DNA of 64,000 nt from Usitatibacter rugosus (GCF_013003965.1 NZ_CP053069.1:1-64000), one strand, 5' to 3'. Shown: positions 30,973 through 42,846, numbered from the stretch's first letter. Translations and numbers: made by a program. The notes: generated from the sequence alone by a model not told the origin.

Positions 30973-31613
30973 TTCTTCGCTCCCGCCTTCGCCGCCTTGT
31001 CCTTGGCGGTCTTGCGCTGCTTGGCGACTTCTTCCTCGTCGAGGTAGCGGTAGGTCTTCGCGACGGCTTCCATCGCGAGGACGCCATCCTTCGGCGGGTC
31101 GAGCTTGATGTCGGTGAGCAGCACGATGCGCGGCATCTTCGCGACGTCGCTCGCGAAGGCGCCCAGGTCATGGTAGTTGCCGGTGACCTTGATGTTCACC
31201 GGCAGCTCCGCGTAGAACTCGGTGAAGTTCTCGGTCGGCGCCGGCTTGAACAGCTCGAAGGCCAGGCCGCGGCCCAGGCCCGCCTGGTTGATGTCGATCA
31301 GCAGCGCGTCCATCTCGCTCTTGTTCGGCAGCTGCTTCAGGAGCGCGCCGAACGACTGCTCGATCTCGGCCCGCTGCTGCTTGTAGGCGTCGAGGTTCAC
31401 GGCGAGCTTCTTCTTCTCGAGGAAGGTCTGCTTCTGCGCGTCGACGTCCTGGCGGCCCTTCTCGATCTCGTCGCTCTGGTCCTTCCAGAAGAGGAAGCCG
31501 GCGGCGATCTGGATGGCGAGGAAGATCAGCACGAAGGCGCCGATCTTGATGGCGACCGGCCAGTTGCCGGGCTGCTTCGGGTCCAGCTGTTTCAGGTCGT
31601 CGATCAGGCTCAT
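30969..31613 (-). CDS. pilO: Type IV pilus alignment protein PilO
   Basis: A 214-residue bitopic inner-membrane protein with one transmembrane helix (about residues 24-45, VAIKIGAFVLIFLAIQIAAG), a coiled coil (about 50-100), and a ferredoxin-like periplasmic domain. PilO pairs with PilN to form the alignment complex between the pilus motor and the secretin. A lysine- and alanine-rich end (TAKDKAAKAGAKK) is present. It overlaps pilN and pilP by four bases each. Confidence 0.96.
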   Translation of the reverse strand: MSLIDDLKQLDPKQPGNWPVAIKIGAFVLIFLAIQIAAGFLFWKDQSDEIEKGRQDVDAQKQTFLEKKKLAVNLDAYKQQRAEIEQSFGALLKQLPNKSEMDALLIDINQAGLGRGLAFELFKPAPTENFTEFYAELPVNIKVTGNYHDLGAFASDVAKMPRIVLLTDIKLDPPKDGVLAMEAVAKTYRYLDEEEVAKQRKTAKDKAAKAGAKK

Positions 31614-32209
31614 TTGGCCCCCGCTGCCGGCTTCGGCGCGACCTTGCCGTCATCGGCCTTGGCTCGCTTGATCGAGATGTTCATCAGGAATTCGTTCACG
31701 CGTGCGTTCGGGTTGGCGGGCGCCGGCACCGCCTTGATCTCGACCAGCTCGGGATTCTCGAGGTACGGGGAGGCACCGAGGTTGCGCATCAGGGTCGAGA
31801 CGCGCGCGTTGGATTGGGCGTAGCCCGTCACGCCGACCTTGGTGCCGGTCTGCTTGACCGACTTGAGGTAGACGCCTTCGGGGAGCTGGCGCAGCAGCTG
31901 GTCCAGCAGCTGCACGGGCTCGGAACGGTTGCTCTGCAGGCCTTCGACCACCTGCTTCTTGGCGAGCAGCGAGGCGGTTTCCTCGCGGATCTTGCGGATC
32001 TCCTCGATCTGCTTGTCGAGCTTGGAGATCTCGGTCTTCATGTAGTTGACGTTCGTCTGCTGCTGCTGGACCTGCTGGTCCAGGAAGAACCAGACGAGGA
32101 ACGCCGCCATCAGGCCGAAGGCGATCGTGATGCCGGCGAAGGCGGCGAACTGCTTCTGTCGCAGCCGCCGTTTTTCTTCGCGGTGCGGTAGGAGGTTGAT
32201 GCGAATCAT
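31610..32209 (-). CDS. pilN: Type IV pilus alignment protein PilN
   Basis: A 199-residue protein with the short conserved cytoplasmic N-terminus INLLPHREEKRRLRQKQF, which docks into PilM, followed by one transmembrane helix (about 22-45), a coiled coil and a periplasmic domain (VYLKSVKQTGTKVGVTGYAQ). It is the partner of PilO. The INLLP motif is the defining feature of PilN. It overlaps both neighbours by four bases. Confidence 0.97.
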   Translation of the reverse strand: MIRINLLPHREEKRRLRQKQFAAFAGITIAFGLMAAFLVWFFLDQQVQQQQTNVNYMKTEISKLDKQIEEIRKIREETASLLAKKQVVEGLQSNRSEPVQLLDQLLRQLPEGVYLKSVKQTGTKVGVTGYAQSNARVSTLMRNLGASPYLENPELVEIKAVPAPANPNARVNEFLMNISIKRAKADDGKVAPKPAAGAK

Positions 32210-33303
32210 GACGGGTCGAACCTCCGCATCGCCAGGCCGCAGGCAATCATGAGCGAGGGCGCGTCGATCGTGAGCTGGCGCGGCTTGATCCGCGAGGACA
32301 GCGCCATGTTCGCGAACGGGTTCGCGACGATCGTGTGGACCTGGGTGCGCTGGGCGACCATCTCCTCCAGCCCGTCGAGCATGGCGCAGCCGCCCGTGAG
32401 CAGGATGTGGTCGACCTTGTTGAACTGGGTCGAGGTGAAGAAGAACTGAAGGGCGCGCTGGATTTCCAGCACGATCTTCTCGTTGAAGGGCTGCAGGACG
32501 TCCGGCCCGAAGTTCTCGGGGAGGTTGCCGACCCGCTTGGCCGCCTCGGCTTCTTCGGGGGGCATGTCGAACTGGCGGGCGATGTCCTGGGTCAGAAGGT
32601 TTCCGCCGATCTGCTGCTCGCGGGTATAGACCGTCTGGCCGTTGTGCAGGACCGTCACGCGCGTGATCGTGGCGCCGATGTCGACCACCACCGTCACGTC
32701 ACTCTCGGAGATGCCGGAATTTCCACCGCAAATCAGCTCGAACGCCGTCTGGGACGCGTAGGACTCCACGTCCATGACGATGGTCTTCAGGCCGGCGGCT
32801 TCCGTGGCGGCCACGCGGTCCTCGATCTTTTCCTTGCGGGAGGCGGCGATCAGGACTTCCACCTCGTCCTCGCCGGACGGGGCCGGGCCGAGGACCTGGA
32901 AGTCGAGGTTGACCTCGTCCAGGGAGAAAGGAATGTATTGGTTGGCCTCGCCCTGGACCTGGACTTCCATGTCCTCCTCGCGCTGGCCGCCGGGCAGGAT
33001 CACCTTCTTGGTGATCACGGCCGCGGCCGGGAGGGCAAGGGCGACGTTCTTGATCCGGGACCCGAGGGCTTTGTGGGCGCGTTTCAGCGCCTCGCCCGCG
33101 GCCTCGATGTTTGCAATGTTTCCATCGACGACCGTGTCCTTGGGGAGCGGTTCGATCGCATAGCGCTCGACGCGATAGACATTCCGGCCGGCCTCGACGA
33201 TTTCCACCAGCTTGACCGAGGACGAGCTGATGTCGCACCCAACGAGGGGCGGCGTCTTGGCTTTAAGGAAATCGAATTGGGCCGCTAATTTTTCTTTAAT
33301 CAT
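32206..33303 (-). CDS. pilM: Type IV pilus assembly ATPase-like protein PilM
   Basis: PilM is an actin-like cytoplasmic protein that binds the N-terminus of PilN and connects the inner-membrane complex to the motor ATPases. The 365-residue protein has the actin-fold phosphate loops: LVGCDISSSSVKLVEI near the start, VVVDIGATITRVTVLHNG in the middle and LLTGGCAMLDGLEEMV near the end. It is the first gene of pilMNOPQ and is divergent from mrcA, the standard arrangement in many beta- and gammaproteobacteria. The ATG is preceded by the 173-base divergent region. Confidence 0.97.
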   Translation of the reverse strand: MIKEKLAAQFDFLKAKTPPLVGCDISSSSVKLVEIVEAGRNVYRVERYAIEPLPKDTVVDGNIANIEAAGEALKRAHKALGSRIKNVALALPAAAVITKKVILPGGQREEDMEVQVQGEANQYIPFSLDEVNLDFQVLGPAPSGEDEVEVLIAASRKEKIEDRVAATEAAGLKTIVMDVESYASQTAFELICGGNSGISESDVTVVVDIGATITRVTVLHNGQTVYTREQQIGGNLLTQDIARQFDMPPEEAEAAKRVGNLPENFGPDVLQPFNEKIVLEIQRALQFFFTSTQFNKVDHILLTGGCAMLDGLEEMVAQRTQVHTIVANPFANMALSSRIKPRQLTIDAPSLMIACGLAMRRFDPS

Positions 33304-33408
33304 AGTGGAAGGTTAGCACCCACTGCGGAGAATCTACTTTAGATGCTAGCAACAAGTCCTAGGTGTGTAAAGCCTTTTCGGGAAGGGCTCCTCTGGGCGG
33401 CCCGACCT

Positions 33409-33414
33409 TATAAT
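33409..33414 (+). promoter_or_regulatory. Perfect TATAAT -10 element for mrcA
   Basis: In the 173-base region between pilM and mrcA a perfect TATAAT lies 68 bases before the chosen mrcA ATG. The -35 region about 17 bases upstream is a poor match. No clear promoter was found for pilM on the other strand, although the AT-richer stretch at about 33330-33375 is the likely place. Confidence 0.55.
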
Positions 33415-33476
33415 GGCGTCATCCTTCCGATCCCTGCCTTTTGTCCGGGCCCGCTGCCCGGCTTTCCCCCGATTCC

Positions 33477-35795
33477 ATGACCTCTCGCTGGTGGTTCTAC
33501 CCCGCCCTGATCTTCGTCTCCCTGGCCCTTGTCGCGGCCGGCGTGGGGGCGCTCACGGTCGTCCTGCTGTGGCCAAACCTTCCGGGTTTGGACGTCCTTA
33601 CAAACTATCGGCCGAAGATCCCGCTCAGGGTCTACAGCGCGGACGGCGACCTGATCGGTGAATTCGGCGAGGAGAAGCGCGCGCTGGTCCGGCTGGACGA
33701 CGTGCCCCAGGTGATGAAGCAGGCGATCCTCGCCGCGGAGGACGACCGGTTCTACCAGCACGGCGGCGTGGACTACGTGGGCGTGGCCCGCGCGGCCGTC
33801 GCCAACCTGCAGGGCCGGCGGGAGGGCGCCAGCACGATCACCATGCAGGTGGCGCGCACCTTCTTCCTCACGCGGGAGAAGACCTTCGCCCGCAAGCTCT
33901 CCGAGGTGCTGCTCGCCTTCAAGATCGAGGCCAACCTCACCAAGGACCAGATCCTCGAGCTCTATCTGAACCAGATCTTCCTCGGCCAGCGGGCCTACGG
34001 GTTCGCCGCGGCCTCCCAGATCTACTTCGGCAAGGACCTGAAGGCCATCAGCCCGGCCGAAGCCGCCATGCTGGCCGGCCTGCCCCAGGCGCCGTCGCGG
34101 CAGAACCCCCTCGTCAACCCGAAGCGGGCCCAGCAGCGCCAGCAATACGTCCTGCGCCGCATGGCGGACCTCGGATGGCTGGCGCCCGACCAGTACAAGA
34201 AGGCGCTCGCCGAGCCGCTGCGCCTGAACACCGACCTTCGCGACACCTACGCTTTCCGGGCCGACTACGTGGCCGAGATGGCGCGCGCCGCCGTCTTCGA
34301 GCAGTACGGCGAGCCGGCCTATGTGAGCGGGATCAAGGTCTACACGACGGTCAAGCGCAAGGACCAGGAGGACGCCAACGCGGCCCTCCGCGCCGGGGTC
34401 CTCGAGTACGACCGGCGCCACGGCTATCGCGGCCCCGAGGGCCGGGCCGACCTGCCCGACCAGGCCGGTTCCGAGCTGGACGACGCCGTCGAGGAAGCGC
34501 TGCAGGACCGCGAGGCGGTGGCCGACCTGGTCCCCGCGGTGGTCCTCGCCGCATCGGCGAAGGAAGTGACCGCCGTGATGCGCCGCGGCGACGTGGTGAA
34601 GATCTCGGGCGACGGGCTCAAGTTCGCCGCGCGCTCGCTGGCCGGCGGCAACCCGGACCGGGCGCTGCGCCGCGGATCGATCATCCGCCTGCAGCCGGGC
34701 GACAAGGGCGCGTGGAACATCGCGCAGACGCCGAAGGTCGAGGCGGCGCTGGTCGCCGTCGATCCGCGCAACGGGTCGATCCGAGCGCTGGCCGGCGGAT
34801 TCGACTTCAATGCGAGCAAGTTCAACCACGTGACGCAGGCGTGGCGCCAGCCGGGATCGAGCTTCAAGCCGTTCATCTATTCGGCCGCGCTCGAGAAGGG
34901 CTTCACCGCGGCCACCGTGCTGAACGACGCGCCCTTCGTGATCGAGGCGGCCAAGACCGGCGGCCAGCTCTGGGAGCCGAAGAACTACGACGGCAAGTAC
35001 GAAGGGCCGATGCGGCTCCGCACGGGGCTCGCGAAGTCGAAGAACATGATCTCGATCCGCCTGCTGCAGGCGATCGGTCCCGGCTACGCGCAGGACTACA
35101 TCCAGCGCTTCGGCTTCGATCCCAAGATGCACCCGGCCTATCTCACGATGGCGCTGGGCGCGGGCTCGGCCACGCCGCTGCAGATGGCCGCGGCCTATTC
35201 GACGTTCGCCAACGGCGGCTACCGCATCAAGCCGTGGTTCATCGCGAAGATCGTCGACGACCGCGGCGAGACGCTCTATGCCGCGAAGCCGGAAGTCGCC
35301 GGCGAGGATGCCGAGCGCGTCCTCGACCCGCGCAATGCCTTCATGATGAACAGCCTCATGCGCGACGTGGTGCGCTACGGCACCGCCACGCCCGCGATGA
35401 AGCTCGGCCGCAACGACCTCGCGGGCAAGACGGGCACGACCAACGAGCATGTCGACGCGTGGTTCGCCGGCTTCCAGCAGACCCTGGTCGCGGTGGCGTG
35501 GATCGGCTTCGACACGCCCGCGGGCCTGGGGCCGAACGAGACGGGCGGGGTCGCCGCGCTGCCGATCTGGATGGGCTACATGCAAGGCGCGCTGAAGGGC
35601 GTGCCGGAAGCGGAGCTGGACGTACCGTCGGGCGTGGTGGCCGTGGCCATCAACCCCGCGACCGGTTTCCGCGAGACGGGCGGCAAGACGGTGGAATACT
35701 TCTATGCGGAGACACAGCCCGGCACCGGCGAGGAGGGCGCCTTCGCGCGCGATTCGAGCCGGCCGCCCGAGGAAGTGAAGAACCAGATCTTCTAG
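33477..35795 (+). CDS. mrcA: Penicillin-binding protein 1A (bifunctional)
   Basis: PBP1A polymerises and crosslinks peptidoglycan. The protein has an N-terminal transmembrane anchor, a glycosyltransferase domain with EDDRFYQHGGVDYVG and the EGASTITMQVARTFFLTREK region, an OB-like insert (about 280-420), and a transpeptidase domain with the active-site SSFKPF, the SKN triad and KTGTTNEH. The ATG at 33477 gives 772 residues; a TTG at 33441 would add 12. It is divergent from pilMNOPQ, a widely conserved neighbourhood. Confidence 0.97.
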   Translation: MTSRWWFYPALIFVSLALVAAGVGALTVVLLWPNLPGLDVLTNYRPKIPLRVYSADGDLIGEFGEEKRALVRLDDVPQVMKQAILAAEDDRFYQHGGVDYVGVARAAVANLQGRREGASTITMQVARTFFLTREKTFARKLSEVLLAFKIEANLTKDQILELYLNQIFLGQRAYGFAAASQIYFGKDLKAISPAEAAMLAGLPQAPSRQNPLVNPKRAQQRQQYVLRRMADLGWLAPDQYKKALAEPLRLNTDLRDTYAFRADYVAEMARAAVFEQYGEPAYVSGIKVYTTVKRKDQEDANAALRAGVLEYDRRHGYRGPEGRADLPDQAGSELDDAVEEALQDREAVADLVPAVVLAASAKEVTAVMRRGDVVKISGDGLKFAARSLAGGNPDRALRRGSIIRLQPGDKGAWNIAQTPKVEAALVAVDPRNGSIRALAGGFDFNASKFNHVTQAWRQPGSSFKPFIYSAALEKGFTAATVLNDAPFVIEAAKTGGQLWEPKNYDGKYEGPMRLRTGLAKSKNMISIRLLQAIGPGYAQDYIQRFGFDPKMHPAYLTMALGAGSATPLQMAAAYSTFANGGYRIKPWFIAKIVDDRGETLYAAKPEVAGEDAERVLDPRNAFMMNSLMRDVVRYGTATPAMKLGRNDLAGKTGTTNEHVDAWFAGFQQTLVAVAWIGFDTPAGLGPNETGGVAALPIWMGYMQGALKGVPEAELDVPSGVVAVAINPATGFRETGGKTVEYFYAETQPGTGEEGAFARDSSRPPEEVKNQIF

Positions 35796-35811
35796 AAGCG
35801 ACAATAGCCGC

Positions 35812-37549
<1,738 letters not shown>

Positions 37550-37578
<29 letters not shown>

Positions 37579-38317
37579 TTGCGTCGCGAACCCACTCGGT
37601 GATCTTCGCGGTCGCCTCGCTGAGGCCCTCGCGCTTCAGGCTGGAGAAAAGCTGCACCGTCGAGTTTCCATGGAGTTTCGAAAGGCCCGAGCGTGTCTGC
37701 TGCAGCGTGCGTTGCGCGGCTTGCTTCGAAAGCTTGTCCGACTTGGTGAGCAGCACATGCACCGGACGGTTCGAGGGCGCGAGCCACGCGAGCAGCTCGT
37801 GGTCGAGCGGCGTGAGCGGATGGCGCGCGTCCATCATCAGCACGACGCCGGCGAGCGACTCGCGCTCCGCCACGTAGCGCCCCACCAGGACCTCCCAATG
37901 CTTGCGCACCTCGAGCGGCACGCCCGCGTAGCCATAGCCGGGCAGGTCGACGAGATAGGCCGCGCCGTCCAGCGTGAAGAAGTTGATGAGCTGCGTGCGT
38001 CCCGGCGTCTTGCTCGCGAAGGCCAGGCGCCGCCGGCCGGTGAGCGTGTTGATGGCGCTCGACTTGCCGGCGTTGGAGCGGCCCGCGAAGGCGACTTCGG
38101 GAGCCCCGGGCGCGGGGAGCAGCTCCGTGTCGTGCACGGAGATCGCGAACGCCGCCGAAGCGAGGTTGAGGGCCTTCGAGGAGCCGCTGCTGGCGACCCG
38201 GGGGGTGCCTACGGTAAAATCGTCCGGCTTACGCGTCCGCTTTTCCTTGACGCCCTTTTCCTTCACGTCTTTCAGGCGAGGTTTTCGAATGCGATCCTTC
38301 TCGGGCTTTGCGCTCAT
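37550..38317 (-). CDS. engB: Ribosome biogenesis GTPase EngB/YsxC/YihA
   Basis: EngB is a small essential GTPase of large ribosomal subunit assembly. The core has G1 GRSNAGKSS, the switch region FASKTPGRTQLINFF, G3 DLPGYG and G4 LLTKSD. The full frame from the ATG at 38317 is 255 residues, about 40 longer than usual, with a lysine- and arginine-rich N-terminal extension. If this start is right, its first 29 bases overlap the divergent cytochrome gene. A later GTG at 38266 (238 residues) would avoid that overlap and is an alternative. Confidence 0.94.
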
Positions 38318-38906
38318 GGCGCTAGTTTACGCAGGCGCCACCGTGGCGGCCGATTCCGCCCCCGCGGCCGCGAAGCCGGACCTCGCGCGCGGCAAGCAGA
38401 TCGCCTCGTCGGTCTGCGTGGCCTGCCACGGAGCGGATGGCGTGGGCACCGCACCCAACCCGAACCTCGCCGGCCAGGACGCCTACTACATCCAGCGCCA
38501 GCTGACGGCGTTCAAGTCCGGCGCCCGCCCGAGCCCGATCATGCAGGGCATGGCCGCCGGCCTTTCGCCGGAAGACATGCTCGCCGTGGGTGCGTACTAC
38601 TCGTCGCAGAAGCCCGCCCAGACGGCGGCTCGCGACAAGGCGCTCGCCGATCGCGGCCAGAAGATCTGGCGCGCCGGCGTGAAGGCGACCGCGGTTCCGG
38701 CCTGCGCGGGCTGCCACGGTGCCGCCGGCCGCGGGATGTCCGCGCAATTCCCGGCGATCGCCGGCCAGAGCCCGGAGCTGCTCCTGGGCTGGCTCAAGGC
38801 CTTCGCCTCGGGCGAGCGTCCCAGCGAGATCATGAGAGTCGTCGCCTCGAAGATGAACGAGGCCGACATGAAAGCCGTCGCGGAGTACGCCTCCGGCCTT
38901 CGCTAG
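38289..38906 (+). CDS. Cytochrome c4, dihaem
   Basis: A 205-residue periplasmic cytochrome with a signal peptide (FSGFALMALVYAGATVAA) and two haem-binding sites, CVACHG and CAGCHG, in two similar domains, the plan of cytochrome c4. Methionine ligands are likely in PIMQGMAAGL and EIMRVVASKM. These proteins pass electrons from the bc1 complex to terminal oxidases. The gene is divergent from engB, an arrangement common in betaproteobacteria, and its stop shares CTAG with the convergent GGDEF gene. Confidence 0.95.
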   Translation: MRSFSGFALMALVYAGATVAADSAPAAAKPDLARGKQIASSVCVACHGADGVGTAPNPNLAGQDAYYIQRQLTAFKSGARPSPIMQGMAAGLSPEDMLAVGAYYSSQKPAQTAARDKALADRGQKIWRAGVKATAVPACAGCHGAAGRGMSAQFPAIAGQSPELLLGWLKAFASGERPSEIMRVVASKMNEADMKAVAEYASGLR

Positions 38907-40072
38907 GCCGGCCCGCGGGCCACGCGCGAGCGGTTCTTCCCCTCGCGCTTCGCGACGTAGAGCGCGGCATCCGCCGCCCGGAGGAGCGTATCCGGATCGG
39001 CCCCGTGATCGGGGAAGATGCTCACGCCCACGCTCGCGCTCACTAACGCTTCCTTGCCGTTCACCTCATAGGGGCGCGACAGCTCGGCACGGATCTTCTC
39101 GGCCGCCTGGATCGCGCCGTCCCGCGTCGTTCGCGGAAGCACCGCGAGGAATTCATCGCCGCCCAGCCTTCCCAGCGTGTCGGAGGCGCGGACGCTCTCC
39201 TTCGCGCGGTACGCCACTTGCGCGAGCAGCTTGTCGCCTGCGGCGTGGCCCATGGAGTCGTTCACGGCCTTGAAGCCGTCCAGGTCGAACATCGCGAGCG
39301 CGAAGGGCTCGTTGGAGCGCGCCGACCGCGCGAGCTCCTGCTGCAGCCGGTCGGCCAGCAGGCTGCGGTTCGGCAATCCCGTCACGACGTCGTAGTGCGC
39401 GAGGCGCTCGATGCGGCGCTGCGCCTCGCGGCTGCGGGCCTGCGTGTGCTGGAAGATCGCGAAGAGGCCGCCCAGCAGCGTGACCGATCCGGCGAGGATC
39501 CACATCACGTAGCCGTTCAGGTGCTCGCCGATGCGGATCTGCTGGAGCGAGCGGTCGGTGATGAGGCGCGTCTGCGCCTCGAGCGCCCGTTCGAGGGCCG
39601 ACCACGCGCGAGCTTCCATGGCCGAGCGCTCTGCATCGAGCACCGCGGCGGCGGGTGAGCCGCGTGTGCGTGCGAGCGACGCGAGCGAGCGGCTGTGCAC
39701 GGTGAATGCCTTGGTGGCTTCCGAGAGCGGGCCGATGTTCGTGGCGAGCGTCGCGTCGAAGCGCGAACGCTCCTCGAGGTAGTCGAGATCCGCATCGGCC
39801 TCGACGGCGCGGCGCTCGACGGTCTGCGCCGCTTCCGGGCTGCCGGTGAGCGCGTAGATGCTCGCGGCGTGGCGCAACTCGTGCAGGCGCGTGCGCAGCG
39901 ACTCCAGGCCGTCCTTCGCCTGCTGCGCACCGATCACCTCGCGGTTGAGGTCGGTCTCGAGCCGGACGTCGGCCACGACCAGCACGGCGAGCACGAGGAT
40001 GGTGACCGCTGCGATCACGAGGATCAGCGCGGCAAGCCGGCTCGCCGACGGAAGCGACAGACCCACGCCCAT
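38903..40072 (-). CDS. Membrane diguanylate cyclase (GGDEF domain)
   Basis: A 389-residue inner-membrane enzyme predicted to make c-di-GMP from two GTP. It has an N-terminal transmembrane helix (about 12-34), a periplasmic four-helix-type sensor region (about 35-180), a second helix (about 187-207), and a GGDEF domain with the intact active site GGDEF at 304-308 and FDLDGFKAVNDSMGHAAGD. I did not identify a clear inhibitory RxxD site just before GGDEF. Its ATG shares one base with the hemL stop (TGATG), so it is probably translated by coupling, as the last gene after thiD, thiE and hemL. Its stop shares CTAG with the cytochrome c4 gene. Confidence 0.94.
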   Translation of the reverse strand: MGVGLSLPSASRLAALILVIAAVTILVLAVLVVADVRLETDLNREVIGAQQAKDGLESLRTRLHELRHAASIYALTGSPEAAQTVERRAVEADADLDYLEERSRFDATLATNIGPLSEATKAFTVHSRSLASLARTRGSPAAAVLDAERSAMEARAWSALERALEAQTRLITDRSLQQIRIGEHLNGYVMWILAGSVTLLGGLFAIFQHTQARSREAQRRIERLAHYDVVTGLPNRSLLADRLQQELARSARSNEPFALAMFDLDGFKAVNDSMGHAAGDKLLAQVAYRAKESVRASDTLGRLGGDEFLAVLPRTTRDGAIQAAEKIRAELSRPYEVNGKEALVSASVGVSIFPDHGADPDTLLRAADAALYVAKREGKNRSRVARGPA

Positions 40073-41361
40073 CAGGAGGAACGGGGGGCCGCGAAGGCCT
40101 GGCGTGCGGCGGCGAACGTCGCCTCGAAATCGGCGGGACCGTGCGCGGAGGAAACGAAACCCGCCTCGTACGCGGAGGGAGCGAGATAGACGCCGCGATC
40201 GAGCATGGCGTGGAAGAAGCGGTTGAAGGCTTCGCGATCCGACTGCATCACCTCGGCGAACGAAGCGGGCGGCGATGCGCGGAAGAAGAGGCCGAACATC
40301 GCGCCTTCGCTGTCGCCGCTGAACGGGATGCCGGCGGCTTTCGCCTCGCGCACGAGGCCTTCGACCAGCGACTTGGTGGCGCGCCCGAGCTTGTCGAAGA
40401 ACCCGGGCTCGAGCACGCGCTTCAGCGTCGCGAGGCCCGCGCTCACCGCGACGGGATTGCCGGAGAGCGTGCCCGCCTGGTAGACAGGCCCCAGGGGGGC
40501 GAGCTTCGCCATCACGTCACGTCGGCCTCCGAAGGCGCCGACGGGCATGCCGCCGCCGATCACCTTGCCCAGCGTCGTCAAGTCCGGCGTGATGCCGAAG
40601 AGGCCCTGCGCGGAGCCCGCGCCCACGCGGAAGCCGGTCATCACCTCGTCGAAGACGAGCAGGGCTCCGTGCTTCGTGCACTGCTCGCGCAGCGTGCGCA
40701 GGAACTCCATCGAGGGGCGCACGAAATTCATGTTGCCCGCGATCGGCTCGAGCACGATGCCGGCGATCTGGTCCGGATGGCGCGCGAAGACTTCCACGAC
40801 GGCCGCGGGATCGTTGTATGGCAGCACGAGCGTCTGGGCGGCCAGCTCGGGCGGAACGCCGGCCGAGGTCGGATGCCCGAAGGTGAGCGCGCCCGAACCG
40901 GCCTTCACCAGCAGGAAATCGCTGTGGCCGTGATAGCAGCCCTCGAACTTCACCAGCAGCGAGCGCCCGGTGAAGCCGCGCGCGAGCCGGAGCGCGCTCA
41001 TCACCGCTTCGGTGCCCGAGCTCACCAGGCGCACCTGCTCGAGCGAAGGCAGGGCCCGCGTGAGGAGCTCGGCCATCTCGAGCTCGAGCTCGGTGGGGGC
41101 GCCGAAGGAAAGTCCCTTCTGCGCCGCCGCGGTCACGGCCGCGACGACTTCCGGATGCGCGTGGCCGAGGATCAGCGGACCCCACGAGCCGACATAGTCG
41201 ATGTACTCGTGGCCGTCGACGTCGGTGAGCCGCGCTCCGCGGCCCTCGCGGAAGAACACCGGCGTGCCGCCGACGCTCGCGAAGGCGCGCACGGGGGAAT
41301 TCACGCCGCCCGGAATCAGGGCAAGGGATCGTTCGAAGAGATCGCGGCTGCGCTCACGCAT
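40072..41361 (-). CDS. hemL: Glutamate-1-semialdehyde 2,1-aminomutase
   Basis: HemL is the PLP enzyme that turns glutamate-1-semialdehyde into 5-aminolevulinate, the substrate of HemB. The 429-residue protein has the family start [35 protein letters not shown], the PLP lysine in [18 protein letters not shown], and [15 protein letters not shown]. The ATG at 41361 overlaps the end of thiE by eight bases. It is the third gene of thiD-thiE-hemL-GGDEF. Confidence 0.98.
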   Translation of the reverse strand: MRERSRDLFERSLALIPGGVNSPVRAFASVGGTPVFFREGRGARLTDVDGHEYIDYVGSWGPLILGHAHPEVVAAVTAAAQKGLSFGAPTELELEMAELLTRALPSLEQVRLVSSGTEAVMSALRLARGFTGRSLLVKFEGCYHGHSDFLLVKAGSGALTFGHPTSAGVPPELAAQTLVLPYNDPAAVVEVFARHPDQIAGIVLEPIAGNMNFVRPSMEFLRTLREQCTKHGALLVFDEVMTGFRVGAGSAQGLFGITPDLTTLGKVIGGGMPVGAFGGRRDVMAKLAPLGPVYQAGTLSGNPVAVSAGLATLKRVLEPGFFDKLGRATKSLVEGLVREAKAAGIPFSGDSEGAMFGLFFRASPPASFAEVMQSDREAFNRFFHAMLDRGVYLAPSAYEAGFVSSAHGPADFEATFAAARQAFAAPRSS

Positions 41362-42016
41362 GCGGGGTGCCGGTTTCGGGGAGGGGGAAGAGCACGGCGA
41401 TCGAACGCGCGGCCGCGCGCACGTCCGGCGCATCGAAGACCGCGGAGATCACCGCGACCATGTCGGCGCCGCTGGAGATCGCGACCGCGGCGTTGGCCGC
41501 GGTGATGCCGCCGATGGCCGCGACCGGGATCGCGCTCGCGCGCCGCGCGTCGCCCAGGCGATCCAGCGCCGCGCGCACCGCCTGCGGCTTGGTCGTCGAG
41601 GGAAAGACGCTGCCGATGCCGATGTAGTCGGCGCCATCCTCGGCCGCGCGCCGTGCGCGGATCGGATCGTCGTAGCAGGAGACGCCGATCAACCGGCCCG
41701 GCATGGCCACGCGCGCCGCACGCACGTCGCCGTCGTCACGGCCCAGATGAACGCCGTCGGCCGCGATCTCGAGGGCCAGGTCGAGGGAATCGTTCACGAT
41801 GAGCGGGGCGCCGAAGGCGCGGCAGAGATCGCGCAGCCGCCGGGCTTGCTCGAGGGCGAGGGCGGCATCCGCATGCTTGGCGCGGTACTGCACCACCGCC
41901 GCGCCGCCTTCCAGCGCCTGTTCCACTTCGCGCGCGAGGCGCTCGGTGTCCTCGCGCTCGGGCGTGATCGCATAGAGGCCCTTCAGGCGCCGGGCGAGCG
42001 CGGGATCCGCGCTCAT
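41354..42016 (-). CDS. thiE: Thiamine-phosphate synthase
   Basis: ThiE joins hydroxymethylpyrimidine pyrophosphate to thiazole phosphate to make thiamine phosphate. The 220-residue TIM barrel has [30 protein letters not shown] with [28 protein letters not shown] and [11 protein letters not shown]. The ATG at 42016 overlaps thiD by four bases (ATGA), and its end overlaps the hemL start. Thiazole-forming genes such as thiG are not in this window. Confidence 0.96.
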   Translation of the reverse strand: MSADPALARRLKGLYAITPEREDTERLAREVEQALEGGAAVVQYRAKHADAALALEQARRLRDLCRAFGAPLIVNDSLDLALEIAADGVHLGRDDGDVRAARVAMPGRLIGVSCYDDPIRARRAAEDGADYIGIGSVFPSTTKPQAVRAALDRLGDARRASAIPVAAIGGITAANAAVAISSGADMVAVISAVFDAPDVRAAARSIAVLFPLPETGTPHA

Positions 42017-42846
42017 TTGTCCTCGTTCTCCTTGGCGTCGTCGCGGGCCCAGAAGAGGCGGTCGGGGATGTGCTGCCCCATGCCCGGCCGGTACGCCTTG
42101 GAGAGCGCCTGCCAGGTGTAGTCCTGCGCTTCGTAGACGGCGTCGGCGATGTCGAGGCCGCGCGCGAGGTTGGCCGCGAGGGCCGAGGCCAGCGTGCAGC
42201 CCGAGCCGTGGTAGCTGCCGGGCAGGCGCTGCCAGGTGTCCGAACGCAGGACGCCGCCGCGGTGGTAGAGGGTGTTCACGACGTCCGCGGTCGAGTCGTG
42301 CGTACCGGTCACGAGGACGTATTCGCAGCCGCTGTCGAGCAGCGCCTGCGCGCAATCCGCGAGGCTCATGTCGCCTTCGTCGTCCTCGGCGAGGCGGCGC
42401 AGCTCCGGGATGTTCGGCGTGACCACGGTGCTCTGCGGCACCAGCAGCTCGCGGATCGCGATCAGCATCTCGTCGCTCGCGAACTCGTCGCCGCGGCCCG
42501 AAGCCAGCACCGGGTCCAGCACGAGCGGGATGTCGGGATAGTCCGAGACCACCTCCGCCACCATCGTCACGATCTCGGTGGAGCCGAGCACGCCCATCTT
42601 GAAGGCGGCCACCGGGATGTCCTCGAGGATGCAGCGCGCCTGGTCGGCGACCCAGTCGGGGTCGATCGCGAGGAAGGATTCGACGCCGGCCGTGTCCTGC
42701 ACGGTGATCGCCGTGATCACCGAGAGCGGGTGGCAACCCATGCTCGCGAGCGTGAGGATGTCGGCCTGGAGGCCTGCGCCGCTGGTCGGATCGGAGGCGG
42801 CGAACGTGATGACGGCGGGGGGTGTCGCGAAGGCGGGATCGGGCAT
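42013..42846 (-). CDS. thiD: Hydroxymethylpyrimidine/phosphomethylpyrimidine kinase
   Basis: ThiD phosphorylates HMP and HMP-phosphate, feeding ThiE. The 277-residue ribokinase-fold protein has [18 protein letters not shown] near the start, [28 protein letters not shown] and the anion hole with the catalytic base [17 protein letters not shown]. It is the first gene of the minus-strand operon. The 135-base gap to the divergent rubredoxin gene must hold its promoter; no strong elements were seen and no TPP riboswitch is present there. Confidence 0.96.
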   Translation of the reverse strand: MPDPAFATPPAVITFAASDPTSGAGLQADILTLASMGCHPLSVITAITVQDTAGVESFLAIDPDWVADQARCILEDIPVAAFKMGVLGSTEIVTMVAEVVSDYPDIPLVLDPVLASGRGDEFASDEMLIAIRELLVPQSTVVTPNIPELRRLAEDDEGDMSLADCAQALLDSGCEYVLVTGTHDSTADVVNTLYHRGGVLRSDTWQRLPGSYHGSGCTLASALAANLARGLDIADAVYEAQDYTWQALSKAYRPGMGQHIPDRLFWARDDAKENEDK

